From an uncultured Clostridia bacterium (GTDB taxonomy: Bacteria > Bacillota > Clostridia > Oscillospirales > Acutalibacteraceae), in the NCBI GenBank assembly GCA_947624865.1, contig CANQMH010000002.1, positions 1 through 53,400 of the forward strand: DNA of 53,400 bases, written 5' to 3'. Both the position numbers and the translations under genes were made by a program. The notes below the pieces were generated by a model. That model was not told where the DNA came from. It did not search any database and saw nothing but the letters and a program-made list of their open reading frames with translations. Positions within the stretch are counted from its first letter, which is position 1, and each line of letters opens with the position of its first letter. Shown here in pieces: positions 42,867 to 51,532 of this stretch.

Positions 42867-44198
42867 ATGAAAAAATCAAAAATATCGCTCAAGATGGGAC
42901 TTGTAGCGGGTTTAGCTGTTGTTTTGGCTGTTGTCAGCATTGGCACTCCGACTTTTTCGTGGTTTGATCGTCCAAAGTCACAAACAGGCAATTCACTTAC
43001 GTATTCAATAGGCGAGTCGGATAATGTAATCGTTTACGACGGCTCAAATGTAAATATGGAGACATATGTGTCAACCGACGACGGTGTAACCTACAGCACA
43101 ACTGCTGCCGACCCTGCAAAAACCGGTACGTTGACTCCCGGTAAGCGAATTTACTACAAAACTGTTTTAACCAATAATAATGCCACGAGTGCTCAGAATG
43201 TTTCGCTTTATATCGATACTCTTGATACCGGCAAATCGGGTGAATGCTGTGTAGGCGTTAACGTCCCCATTAAGGCATATAAAAACTACTATTATAATGG
43301 CGCCACTATTCCTGAGGTGAGTAAAACAAGTGCAACAGGCAAGAACACAAAAAGGATATACTTTCAGCTCGGTGAAAATAAAAACTCCAAATGGACAGGC
43401 GGAAAGTATTGTGTGTGTTCCAGTACCAATGATGTTGATATAAATTATGAACAAGGCTCTAAAGGCACATACACCGATTTTATTAAAATTGGTACGGGAG
43501 ATGCCAGCAGCAGTACGTTTTATGCTGATATACCTTCTGACCACAATAAAATGTTTATTGCAGTTCAATTATGGGGCGGTGATGATGAAAAAAGGACCCA
43601 GACCTTTACAAACCTCACAGGAAATGGTCTTACAGAAACCCAAAGTTTGCTTTTTAAGCTGAACGGTTATAATTACGGTGAGAACATCGGAAATAATACA
43701 TGGAAAGATTTCCGAGGTGCATATGCACAAACATGTGCAGGTGCTAATATTGTTAATTATTATAGGGCGGCAACCGTTGCTTCAAACGCGAACGGCAATA
43801 CTACTAATAATACCATAGACGTTTCTCTGGTCAAAGATACCGATTATAGCGGAAGCAGTATTACTTACCAATCAAGTAATGCAGGTACATTTACAGTAGA
43901 TGCAAATGGAATTATTACTGGTAAAGCAGAAGGTACTGCGATGCTTACCTATACTGTAAAATCTCAGTTTGGTGATACGGTTACAAAAACAGCTACTGTT
44001 ACGGTTAAAGCTGTTGACGGTGTAGGTCAAAAAATTATTGACGACGCACCAATTGTAACCAATTTGCTTATTCCTTCAGCTTCAGATGATAATGTCGAAA
44101 AAAACCTGAATGTTCAGGAGATTTATTGGTTCATTAAGAATGGCGCTGACTCAGGTGATTTGACTTATACACTTAAGAAAATATATCTTGGTGTATAA
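42867..44198 (+). CDS. SipW-dependent surface protein 7 with BIG2-like domain
   Basis: This 443-residue protein has a signal segment (MGLVAGLAVVLAVVSIGTPTFSWFDRPKSQ, S-W-F cleavage region near 34). The mature N-terminal domain is Tyr/Thr/Asn-rich with several cysteines (GECCVGVN, GKYCVCSS) and a diverged motif MFIAVQLWGGDDEKR near 230. A BIG2-type Ig fold (VSLVKDTDYSGSSITYQSSN to TKTATVTVKA, about 310-390) and a short C-terminal strand region follow. The ATG at 42867 follows AGGAGG. It is the last subunit gene before the second peptidase, separated from it by a terminator. Confidence 0.77.
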   Translation: MKKSKISLKMGLVAGLAVVLAVVSIGTPTFSWFDRPKSQTGNSLTYSIGESDNVIVYDGSNVNMETYVSTDDGVTYSTTAADPAKTGTLTPGKRIYYKTVLTNNNATSAQNVSLYIDTLDTGKSGECCVGVNVPIKAYKNYYYNGATIPEVSKTSATGKNTKRIYFQLGENKNSKWTGGKYCVCSSTNDVDINYEQGSKGTYTDFIKIGTGDASSSTFYADIPSDHNKMFIAVQLWGGDDEKRTQTFTNLTGNGLTETQSLLFKLNGYNYGENIGNNTWKDFRGAYAQTCAGANIVNYYRAATVASNANGNTTNNTIDVSLVKDTDYSGSSITYQSSNAGTFTVDANGIITGKAEGTAMLTYTVKSQFGDTVTKTATVTVKAVDGVGQKIIDDAPIVTNLLIPSASDDNVEKNLNVQEIYWFIKNGADSGDLTYTLKKIYLGV

Positions 44199-44213
44199 TT
44201 AAACAAAATTTTT

Positions 44214-44241
44214 AAAAGGGTTGTTTTTACAACCCTTTTTT
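44214..44241 (+). terminator. Terminator between protein 7 and the second SipW gene
   Basis: A perfect 11-bp stem (44214-44224 with 44229-44239) with a TTTT loop and T-tract. Right after it, TATAAT/TATAGT boxes suggest that the second peptidase also has its own promoter. Confidence 0.85.
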
Positions 44242-44278
44242 GTATAATATATAGTATAGTAAAAATCAGGAGAGAAAA

Positions 44279-45031
44279 ATGCTGACAAAAAAGATAATGA
44301 ATAAACTCCCAGAAGAAAAACAGGAAAAATTCTCAAAGGGACTAAGGGTTTTTAATATAATAAAGAATACAATGTGCTGGATATTAATTGCGGTGTTGGC
44401 ATTTACTGTACTCTCATTTCTTATTGTACGAATCAATGGCGGAACTCCGTCCATTTTCGGATACACAATCCAACGTGTTGCAAGCGGAAGCATGGAGCCT
44501 GCCTTCAAGGTCGGCGATATCATTTTAAATAAAGATGTAGATGATGTAACTACCTTAAAGGTTGGTGATATAATAACATTTCAGGGCGGAAAGGAATATG
44601 ACTATAATAATGTTACGCACAGAGTAATTGTTGCTCCGCGCAAGGGTACAGACGGTGTTTATTACCTTATAACAAAGGGTGATGCTAACGACGTAGAGGA
44701 TTACGAAATTGATGAAACAATGGTTAAATCCGTATTTGTGCAGAAAGTAGATATTCTTGAAAAATTCTATACTTTTTTTCTGTCGCCATGGGGTTTAATT
44801 GTTTTTATAGCGCTGCTGTTAATTATTTTTTTTGATGAGGCAGTTAACGTAGTCCGAATCATATCGGGAAATTATCCTGATGAGGAAGAGGAGAACATTG
44901 AAGATATAATAGAACGCATTATGCGTGAAAACGCTCAAAACAAATCTGAGCAACAGCAGGAGAATAATAAACTTGAGGACAACAAGAAAGGAAACAGAAA
45001 GAATAGGTATAACCCGAAACATAAAAAATGA
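44279..45031 (+). CDS. sipW: SipW-type signal peptidase I, copy 2
   Basis: This 250-residue membrane protease has one N-terminal helix (about 30-52), GSMEPAFKVGD with catalytic Ser71, and NVTHRVI with His114 in place of lysine, then TKGDAND near 136. A second helix near 165-185 and a highly charged C-terminal tail (EEENIEDIIERIMRE, then Asn/Lys/Gln-rich) follow. It is clearly paralogous to copy 1 but keeps the more canonical GSMEP motif. The two copies may process different substrate subsets: small subunits in block 1 and large ones in block 2. This is inferred from position only. Confidence 0.92.
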   Translation: MLTKKIMNKLPEEKQEKFSKGLRVFNIIKNTMCWILIAVLAFTVLSFLIVRINGGTPSIFGYTIQRVASGSMEPAFKVGDIILNKDVDDVTTLKVGDIITFQGGKEYDYNNVTHRVIVAPRKGTDGVYYLITKGDANDVEDYEIDETMVKSVFVQKVDILEKFYTFFLSPWGLIVFIALLLIIFFDEAVNVVRIISGNYPDEEEENIEDIIERIMRENAQNKSEQQQENNKLEDNKKGNRKNRYNPKHKK

Positions 45032-45098
45032 TTACGTGGGAAACGTACCAGAATAATAGCACTAAATGTAGAAGAAATAAAGGGAAGAAGTTCTAATA

Positions 45099-45407
45099 AT
45101 GGGGGATAATAATTTTTACAGCAGGGTTTATAATGCTGTTTGTTTGATACCGCGCGGAAAAGTAGCAACCTATGAGCAGATTGCAGTGATAGCAGGCAAT
45201 GGAAGAGCGGCAAGGGCTGTTGGCAATGCGCTTCATAAAAATCCGTCGCCGGGAGTTGTTCCGTGTCACAGAGTAGTAAACGCAAAGGGCAGGCTTGCGC
45301 CTCATTTTGCGTTTGGCGGAGTCAATGTGCAAAAGCAGATGCTTGAATCAGAGGGGGTTATAGTACAAGACAATATGGTTGACCTTGAAAAATATCAGAT
45401 GAGATAA
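45099..45407 (+). CDS. MGMT-like DNA-binding-domain protein (alkyl transfer to Cys)
   Basis: This 102-residue protein consists only of the C-terminal domain of O6-alkylguanine-DNA alkyltransferases. It has IPRGKVATYEQIA near residue 17, the recognition helix region GRAARAVGNALHKNP near 36 and the active-site VPCHRVV near 56, followed by FAFGG. Because the PCHR cysteine is present it could accept alkyl groups; alkyltransferase-like proteins have Trp at that position. Full-length Ogt proteins have an N-terminal domain that is absent here. It follows the second SipW gene by 67 bases without a clear terminator but is not obviously part of the fibre system. Confidence 0.88.
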   Translation: MGDNNFYSRVYNAVCLIPRGKVATYEQIAVIAGNGRAARAVGNALHKNPSPGVVPCHRVVNAKGRLAPHFAFGGVNVQKQMLESEGVIVQDNMVDLEKYQMR

Positions 45408-45537
45408 AAATAAGTATGAAATTAATAATAATAGAGTTGCACAGATGTTGCAAATTTTATGTAAATGTGATATAGTTTTAATGGAAGTTTTGGAGTAAGT
45501 GCATAAAAAGCACAATAGAAAATTAAGGTGAAATTTT

Positions 45538-46350
45538 ATGGATTACAAGTTAATAGCGCTTGACATTGACGGGACGCTTACAAACTCTAAAAAAGAGATA
45601 ACGCCCCGTACAAGGTATGCCCTGCTTGAGGCACAAAGCCAGGGCAAAAAAGTTATTCTTGCGTCAGGCAGGCACCCTGTTGGAATTTATCCGATTGCAA
45701 GGGATTTAATGCTCGACCGCTATGGCGGGTATATTATGGCATTTAACGGAGGAAAAATCATAAGCTGTGAAACCGGCGAAACTATAGTCAGCAGAATTTT
45801 TCCGCTTGAGTACCTTCCGGATATAGTCGGTGTGTTAAAAGAGTCGAACATAACAATAAACACATATGACGACAAACGAATTATAGCTGACAATAAGGTG
45901 AATGATTATACCTATGTGGAGAAGGATATAATCAAAACAGATATGGTTGTTGTTGATGACTTTGTCTCAGCAGTAAAGTTTGACATAAATAAAATTTTGC
46001 TTGCCGGAGAGCCTGATGAAATTGATAATTATCAGACTGTATTGTCACACCGTTATGACGGTTTGCTTGATGTTTATAAAAGCGCGCCGTATTTTCTTGA
46101 AATTATGCCGTTTGGAGTGACAAAGGGATCAATGCTGCCTCTTTTGCTGCATAAGCTTGATATTAAGCGCGAAGAGCTTGCTGCATTCGGCGACCACTAC
46201 AATGATATGACTATGATTGGTTATGCAGGATTTGGCGTTGCAATGTACAATGCGGAAAATGATATTAAAAAAATTGCTGATTATATTTGCGAGTCAAATG
46301 ATAATGACGGAATTGCAAAAACTATTGAAAAATTTATATTAAAATATTGA
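45538..46350 (+). CDS. Cof-type HAD-superfamily phosphatase
   Basis: This 270-residue cytoplasmic phosphatase of the Cof/YidA group (HAD class IIB) has motif I LIALDIDGTLTNSKKEIT at the N-terminus, motif II LASGRHP near 40, a large C2B cap (about 85-195), motif III Lys in VTKGSML near 198, and motif IV AFGDHYNDMTMIGYAG near 220. Such enzymes dephosphorylate sugar phosphates or related metabolites; the substrate is not predictable. It is transcribed alone. The start follows AAGGTG. A terminator hairpin lies downstream. Confidence 0.9.
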   Translation: MDYKLIALDIDGTLTNSKKEITPRTRYALLEAQSQGKKVILASGRHPVGIYPIARDLMLDRYGGYIMAFNGGKIISCETGETIVSRIFPLEYLPDIVGVLKESNITINTYDDKRIIADNKVNDYTYVEKDIIKTDMVVVDDFVSAVKFDINKILLAGEPDEIDNYQTVLSHRYDGLLDVYKSAPYFLEIMPFGVTKGSMLPLLLHKLDIKREELAAFGDHYNDMTMIGYAGFGVAMYNAENDIKKIADYICESNDNDGIAKTIEKFILKY

Positions 46351-46354
46351 AAAA

Positions 46355-46409
46355 CAAGCTGTGTTTATTGTCCTGATTTTGTATTTGTTAGGAGAACACA
46401 GCTGTTTTT
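46355..46409 (+). terminator. Terminator after the Cof-type phosphatase
   Basis: A 9-bp stem (46357-46365 with 46395-46403) with a loop of about 29 nt is followed by GTTTTTG. Confidence 0.65.
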
Positions 46410-46542
46410 GTAGATAATACATAAATTAATTGATTAATATTTGTATGCGGATTTAAGAAAATTATTCCGTAAAAGAAAAATATGTATTGAGCCCTATTTT
46501 ATAATATTATTGTATTATTATATGTCATTAGGAGGAGAATCT

Positions 46543-48816
46543 ATGGCAAAAATCAAAAAAATTCTTGCTTTGATTTTAGCTGTATGTGTTGTATGCACTG
46601 TTGGAATCGTGTCAGTAAGTGCAGTTTCAACTGACGCCAACAGCAACGCAGCGGCATCAAGCGGCATTAAGGTACATTATTATTGTGAAGAGGGTGTACC
46701 GAAAATTTACTATTGGAACAGCCTTCCGAAAAACATTGTGTGCAAGGATTATCCCGGCGAAACAATGGTTTCCGAAGGAAATAACTACTACGGTTATACT
46801 TTCAACGATGTGACAAAAATCAATATGTTGTTTGTTACAAACGGGGAACAGTCTGCCGAGCTTACCAGAAATACAGGTGAGTGGTGGTACAAAAACAAGA
46901 GGTGGTACAGTAAGGACCCGTCACAGGTTGATGACTGGACAAGAACAGACTTGCGTGAGGATTCAATTTATTTTGTAATTACAACACGTTTTTATGACGG
47001 AGACAAGGGAAATAACGTGCATTGCTGGGACGACAAGAATGCCAACAACTCTGATGATGATCCTGCATGGCGCGGTGACTTTAAGGGTCTTATCGAAAAG
47101 CTTGACTACATTAAGGCACTCGGATTTACAGCAATCTGGATAACTCCTGTTGTTACAAATGCTTCTGGTATGGACTACCACGGATATCACGCATTTGATT
47201 TTTCAACTGTTGACCCCCGCTATGAAAGCGAAGGTGCAACATTCCAAGACCTTATCGATGCTGTACACGACAAGGGAATGAAAATTATTCAGGACGTAGT
47301 ATGGAATCATACAGGTAACTTTGGTGAAGCTTTCCTTGGAGAGATGTTTACGAAGGAATACAATAATCTTAAAGATCTTGAGTCAGTTGACTGTATGAAA
47401 GTTGTAGAGGGTTCAGACCTTGACAAATCTTATCCTGGCTACAATTCTCTCAGCGGTGATGCTCAGTTCCAGGCAAGACTTGATATTCTGAAAAACCTGC
47501 ATAGAGTTAACGGTGACCATGACCTCAATAATTATTATCACAGAGAAAGAAATATGGGTTATGGCACACATATTGAGCAGCAGGGTTCTATGGCAGGCGA
47601 CTGCGTTGACCTTAATACTGAGAATCCTGCGGTAGCAGAATATATAACAAACACATACCTTGATTATGCAAATATGGGCGTTGATGCTTTCCGACTCGAT
47701 ACGGAGAAACACATTAACAGATGGACTCTTAACAGTGCATACTTCCCTAAATTCTCAGGCGTAGACAACTTCTACATTTTCGGTGAAGTTTGTGCAAGAT
47801 GGAATCAGTATATTAACGAGGGCGGCGCTTCTGACTCACCTTTCTTCTTTACATGGAAAGAAACTGAAAGCGAGTGGATGAATAATTGGAGCAACAATCC
47901 GGCTGATTGGAATACAAATAATGAAAATTCCAAAAAACACTATGATGATCATATGTTTAAGGATGCATCTCAATTAGAATCGAGCGACAACGCATTCCTC
48001 AAAGGTATTACATATCATGCACCTAATTACAGCAAGTCAAACGGAACGGGTGTAATTGACTTCACAATGCATTGGAATTTCTATAGAGCATCAGAAGCGT
48101 TCAGAGTTGCAAAGGAAGAGGATTTTGCATTTAATGATTCGACTTGGAATGTTGTTTATGTAGATTCACACGACTATTCACCTAATGAATGTCAGGATTT
48201 CCGCTACACAGGCAGTGCACAGTCATGGGCTGAGAATATGGATCTTATGTTTACATTCCGCGGAATCCCATGCGTATATTATGGCAGTGAAATTGAATTT
48301 AAGAAAGGCGCAAAGATTGATCCGGGAGCAAGCACTCCTTTGGCTGAATCAGGACGTGCTTACTACGGCGATAACATTGAAGGTGTTGTAAATGCAACTG
48401 ATTTCGGTCAATATACTGCAAACGGCAAAGTTAAGGAAACTCTTAGCAAACCTCTTGCTGTTCACTTACAGCAGCTCAACCAGATAAGAAGAGCTATTCC
48501 TGCTCTCCAGAAGGGTCAGTATACGGTATCAAATCAATATGTAACAAGCGGAAATATGGCATTTATTCGCCGCTATACAGATAGCAGCACCGACAGCCTT
48601 GCTTGCGTTACAATCTCAGGAGGCGCAACATTTAAGGGAATTCCTGACGGTAAATATATTGATGCTGTTACAGGTGATACTCAGTATGTTACAAACGGAA
48701 CTCTTAATGTACCATCAATCGGTACTGCAAATATGAGAGTATATGTATGCTGTGAACCGAATTATACCGGAATTAAAGGTCAAATCGGAACAAACGGTAC
48801 ATATCTTAAAAAATAA
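46543..48816 (+). CDS. Secreted alpha-amylase (GH13) with N-terminal CBM26-like module
   Basis: This 757-residue protein has a Sec signal peptide (cleaved near S-V-S-A, residue 27). A CBM26-like starch-binding module lies at about 42-128 (KVHYYCEEGVPKIYYWNSLP, EWWYKNKRWY). The GH13 catalytic domain has VVWNHTG near 255, FRLDTEKH with the nucleophile Asp386, FGEVCARW with the acid/base Glu415 and DSHD with Asp544. A C-terminal beta domain ends the protein; no dockerin or anchor is visible. It should cleave alpha-1,4 links in starch outside the cell. The ATG at 46543 follows AGGAGG. Its closeness to the fibre locus with starch-binding-like modules is suggestive. Confidence 0.92.
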   Translation: MAKIKKILALILAVCVVCTVGIVSVSAVSTDANSNAAASSGIKVHYYCEEGVPKIYYWNSLPKNIVCKDYPGETMVSEGNNYYGYTFNDVTKINMLFVTNGEQSAELTRNTGEWWYKNKRWYSKDPSQVDDWTRTDLREDSIYFVITTRFYDGDKGNNVHCWDDKNANNSDDDPAWRGDFKGLIEKLDYIKALGFTAIWITPVVTNASGMDYHGYHAFDFSTVDPRYESEGATFQDLIDAVHDKGMKIIQDVVWNHTGNFGEAFLGEMFTKEYNNLKDLESVDCMKVVEGSDLDKSYPGYNSLSGDAQFQARLDILKNLHRVNGDHDLNNYYHRERNMGYGTHIEQQGSMAGDCVDLNTENPAVAEYITNTYLDYANMGVDAFRLDTEKHINRWTLNSAYFPKFSGVDNFYIFGEVCARWNQYINEGGASDSPFFFTWKETESEWMNNWSNNPADWNTNNENSKKHYDDHMFKDASQLESSDNAFLKGITYHAPNYSKSNGTGVIDFTMHWNFYRASEAFRVAKEEDFAFNDSTWNVVYVDSHDYSPNECQDFRYTGSAQSWAENMDLMFTFRGIPCVYYGSEIEFKKGAKIDPGASTPLAESGRAYYGDNIEGVVNATDFGQYTANGKVKETLSKPLAVHLQQLNQIRRAIPALQKGQYTVSNQYVTSGNMAFIRRYTDSSTDSLACVTISGGATFKGIPDGKYIDAVTGDTQYVTNGTLNVPSIGTANMRVYVCCEPNYTGIKGQIGTNGTYLKK

Positions 48817-48868
48817 TTTAAAAGCTGATTTATAAAAAGAGGATGTTTCATTAACTGCCTCAAAAAGA

Positions 48869-48906
48869 AACCGGGCAACCTGTAGGGCTGCCCGGTTCGT
48901 GTTTTA
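48869..48906 (+). terminator. Terminator of the amylase gene
   Basis: A 9-bp GC-rich stem (48869-48877 with 48889-48897) is followed by CGTGTTTT. The rest of the gap to 49116 is AT-rich, with a TATAAT box at 49081-49086 that probably serves citrate synthase. Confidence 0.8.
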
Positions 48907-49116
48907 GATATGAATAGATAAATAAAGACAGACTACAAGAACCGTTGTAAAATATATAAATGCAGATTTGAATTGATAAGTAAATTTATGAATAAAATTG
49001 TCGTATAAGAATAAAAATTTCATATGGAAACAATGACATTAATTCCTTTATTGTATCTTTTCTTTTATATAAAAATATGTTATAATATACTTCTAACATA
49101 AAAAAGGAGTGATTTT

Positions 49117-50487
49117 ATGACGCATATTAACGGGGACTATTCAGATATTACACAGGAGATTAAGATTCTCGCCCAAAAGATGGCGGCTAACTCCATAATT
49201 GATACTGAGTTGTACAGAAAACATGATGTAAAAAGAGGCCTGCGCGACCTTGACGGCAAAGGCGTTCTTACTGGACTTACCGACATCTCTACAATTAAGC
49301 AGAATAAAATGGTTGACGGAAAACTTGTACCGTGCGAAGGTGAACTTTATTATAGAGGATATAATGTAAAAGATATTATAAAAGGCATAAGTCAGGATAA
49401 TCGGTTTGGATTTGAAGAGGTTACTTATCTTCTTTTCTTTGGCGAAATGCCAAATGCACAGGAGCTTAACAGCTTTAAAGAACTTCTTGTGCAGTACAGA
49501 ACTCTTCCGCAAAACTTTGTCCGTGACGTTATTCTTAAAGCGCCAAGTGAAGATATGATGAACTCAATTGCAAGAAGTGTACTCACATTGTTTTGCTATG
49601 ATAAAAATCCTAACGATACGTCGATTAACAATGTTTTAAGACAGTGCATACAGCTGGTTTCCGTATTTCCGCTTTTGTCGGTTTACGGTTACCATGCATA
49701 TAATCATTATTTGCGCGACAAAAGTCTTTATATTCACCGTGCAGACCCGTCAATGTCAACAGCAGAGGTAATACTTTCTCTTCTCAGACCTGACCGCAAA
49801 TATACTCCGCTTGAGGCTAAAGTGCTTGATATGGCTTTAATTCTTCATATGGAGCACGGCGGTGGTAACAATTCAACATTTACAACTCATGTAGTAACCT
49901 CATCGGGTACAGATACATATTCAACGATGGCGGCAGCACTTGCATCACTCAAAGGTCCTAAGCACGGCGGTGCAAATGTTAAGGTTTATTATATGTTTGA
50001 GGATTTGAAAAAGCACGTCAGCGACTGGACAGATGACGAGGCGGTTACGGATTATCTTGAAAAACTGCTTGACAAGCAGGCGTTTGACCAAAAGGGACTT
50101 ATATATGGTATGGGACATGCGGTTTATACAATTTCCGACCCGCGCCAGCAAATTCTTAAAGGTTCGGTTCAAAAGCTTGCTGAGGCAGAGGGTTATGAAG
50201 ACGAGTTCAAGCTTTATGAAAAGGTTGAGCGGCTTGCTCCAGAAGTTATTGGCCGCAAGCGTAAAATTTATAAGGGTGTTGCGGCTAATGTTGATTTCTA
50301 CAGCGGCTTGCTCTACAGTATGCTGAATATTCCGTGTGAGCTATATACGCCTCTGTTTGCCACAGCGCGTATTGCAGGTTGGAGCGCTCACCGTATGGAG
50401 GAGCTGATAAACGCAGGAAAAATTATTAGGCCTGCTTATATGAGCATTTCGAAAGAGAAAAACTATGTTCCGCTTGAAAACAGGTAA
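49117..50487 (+). CDS. gltA: Citrate synthase
   Basis: This 456-residue enzyme condenses oxaloacetate and acetyl-CoA. It has catalytic His in MEHGGGNNSTF near residue 248, a second His in YGMGHAVY near 332, and Asp in NVDFYSG near 390. It has the clostridial length with an N-terminal extension before RGLRDLDGKGVLTGLTDIS. GELYYRGYNVKDI and ASLKGPKHGGAN are further family motifs. The start follows AAGGAG. With the fumarase and PFOR in this window it points to a partial TCA pathway for biosynthesis of glutamate. Monocistronic, with a terminator. Confidence 0.95.
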   Translation: MTHINGDYSDITQEIKILAQKMAANSIIDTELYRKHDVKRGLRDLDGKGVLTGLTDISTIKQNKMVDGKLVPCEGELYYRGYNVKDIIKGISQDNRFGFEEVTYLLFFGEMPNAQELNSFKELLVQYRTLPQNFVRDVILKAPSEDMMNSIARSVLTLFCYDKNPNDTSINNVLRQCIQLVSVFPLLSVYGYHAYNHYLRDKSLYIHRADPSMSTAEVILSLLRPDRKYTPLEAKVLDMALILHMEHGGGNNSTFTTHVVTSSGTDTYSTMAAALASLKGPKHGGANVKVYYMFEDLKKHVSDWTDDEAVTDYLEKLLDKQAFDQKGLIYGMGHAVYTISDPRQQILKGSVQKLAEAEGYEDEFKLYEKVERLAPEVIGRKRKIYKGVAANVDFYSGLLYSMLNIPCELYTPLFATARIAGWSAHRMEELINAGKIIRPAYMSISKEKNYVPLENR

Positions 50488-50576
50488 TTATAGGAATTAA
50501 TTTTTGTAATATTGTGACTGTCATTACACATGAGGACGGATAAATAATTTGTTCTGCAATTATAAAAGTAAAAACT

Positions 50577-50615
50577 AAAACCCTTACTTTTCGAAAATGG
50601 AAGTAAGGGTTTTTA
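50577..50615 (+). terminator. Terminator of citrate synthase
   Basis: A 12- to 13-bp stem (50577-50589 with 50601-50613) is followed by a T-tract, TTTTTAT. Confidence 0.88.
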
Positions 50616-50750
50616 TCTTCCTTAAATAAAAAATCAAAAATATGACGGACAAAATTCATATACTATAAGTATTTTATTATGTTAAACCAATGTGCTATAA
50701 TAAATAATAGTAAAATAGATTTTAGGGCAAGTATTTAAGGAAGTTTTTAA

Positions 50751-51440
50751 ATGGATAGGGAAGCAAAAAGGCAGCAGATGCTTCATTTTGCAGTAAGTTC
50801 AATTGGCGGCTTTATGGGAGGCTATGCCATATTAAACCACTGCGGTATTTTTGCAAATGCACAGACCTGTAATTTAATACAAATGATTTGTAAAATTTTC
50901 AGTGCAGATTTTACAGGCTTGATTTTTCTTTCAGCGGCATTGGTAATTTATGTTGCAGGAATTGTGTTTTGCACGATAGCAGATAAATTTATAAAAGCAG
51001 ACTTGCGTGCAATAAGTATTGCAATAAGTTTCATCGCAGTTATCCTCGTTGGCGTAATTCCTGATGTCACGAATGATTATACAGCGCTTTTACCGATATT
51101 TTTCGCAATGCCTGTTCAGTGGTATGCATACAGAATTACAGGCGAATATATATGTTCTTCAATCTTCTCAACGAACAATCTGTGCCAAGCGGTAATTTCC
51201 CTGACAAAATACATAATTGACAGAGATAAAAAACAGCTTGATAGATCTAAATTTTACTGGTCTGCGCTTTTAAGCTTTTATTTGGGAGCTGCATTATCCT
51301 GTGCAGCCGGTGTATTTATGGGATTAGCAAGTATATGGGTGTGTATGATTCCTGTTTTTCTTTCTTTAATTTTGTATTTAAGGATGGTTGGATTTAAAAT
51401 AAAATCAGCGTTTAACAAAGATATATTTAGAAAAATATAA
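50751..51440 (+). CDS. DUF1275 (YoaK-type) membrane protein
   Basis: This 229-residue protein has about six membrane helices. It carries the N-terminal pattern GGFMGGYAILN...FANAQTCNLI typical of DUF1275/YoaK proteins, with further helices at about 55-80, 88-105, 110-130, 165-190 and 190-210. The inner loop YIIDRDKKQLDRSKFYW is conserved in this family. The function of DUF1275 is not known; a transport role has been suggested for the fold. The start follows AAGGAAG. It is transcribed alone, converging with the next gene. Confidence 0.8.
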   Translation: MDREAKRQQMLHFAVSSIGGFMGGYAILNHCGIFANAQTCNLIQMICKIFSADFTGLIFLSAALVIYVAGIVFCTIADKFIKADLRAISIAISFIAVILVGVIPDVTNDYTALLPIFFAMPVQWYAYRITGEYICSSIFSTNNLCQAVISLTKYIIDRDKKQLDRSKFYWSALLSFYLGAALSCAAGVFMGLASIWVCMIPVFLSLILYLRMVGFKIKSAFNKDIFRKI

Positions 51441-51459
51441 AATTATATAAGCTATTAAA

Positions 51460-51500
51460 AAAAGCAAAGCCGCAGGTTTGAATTTTTCCTGCGGCTTAAA
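51460..51500 (-). terminator. Terminator of the CpXC gene (possibly bidirectional)
   Basis: A perfect 10-bp stem (51467-51476 with 51488-51497) is followed on the minus strand by TTGCTTTTTTTAA. The plus-strand tract is poor. Confidence 0.8.
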
Positions 51501-51532
51501 GTTTATACCTGTTCATTTTAATTTAGTATTAA

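Noticed and set aside
46543-48816. Dockerin at the end of the amylase
   Set aside because: The last 60 residues contain no calcium-loop pattern; they look like the usual C-terminal beta domain of GH13 enzymes.
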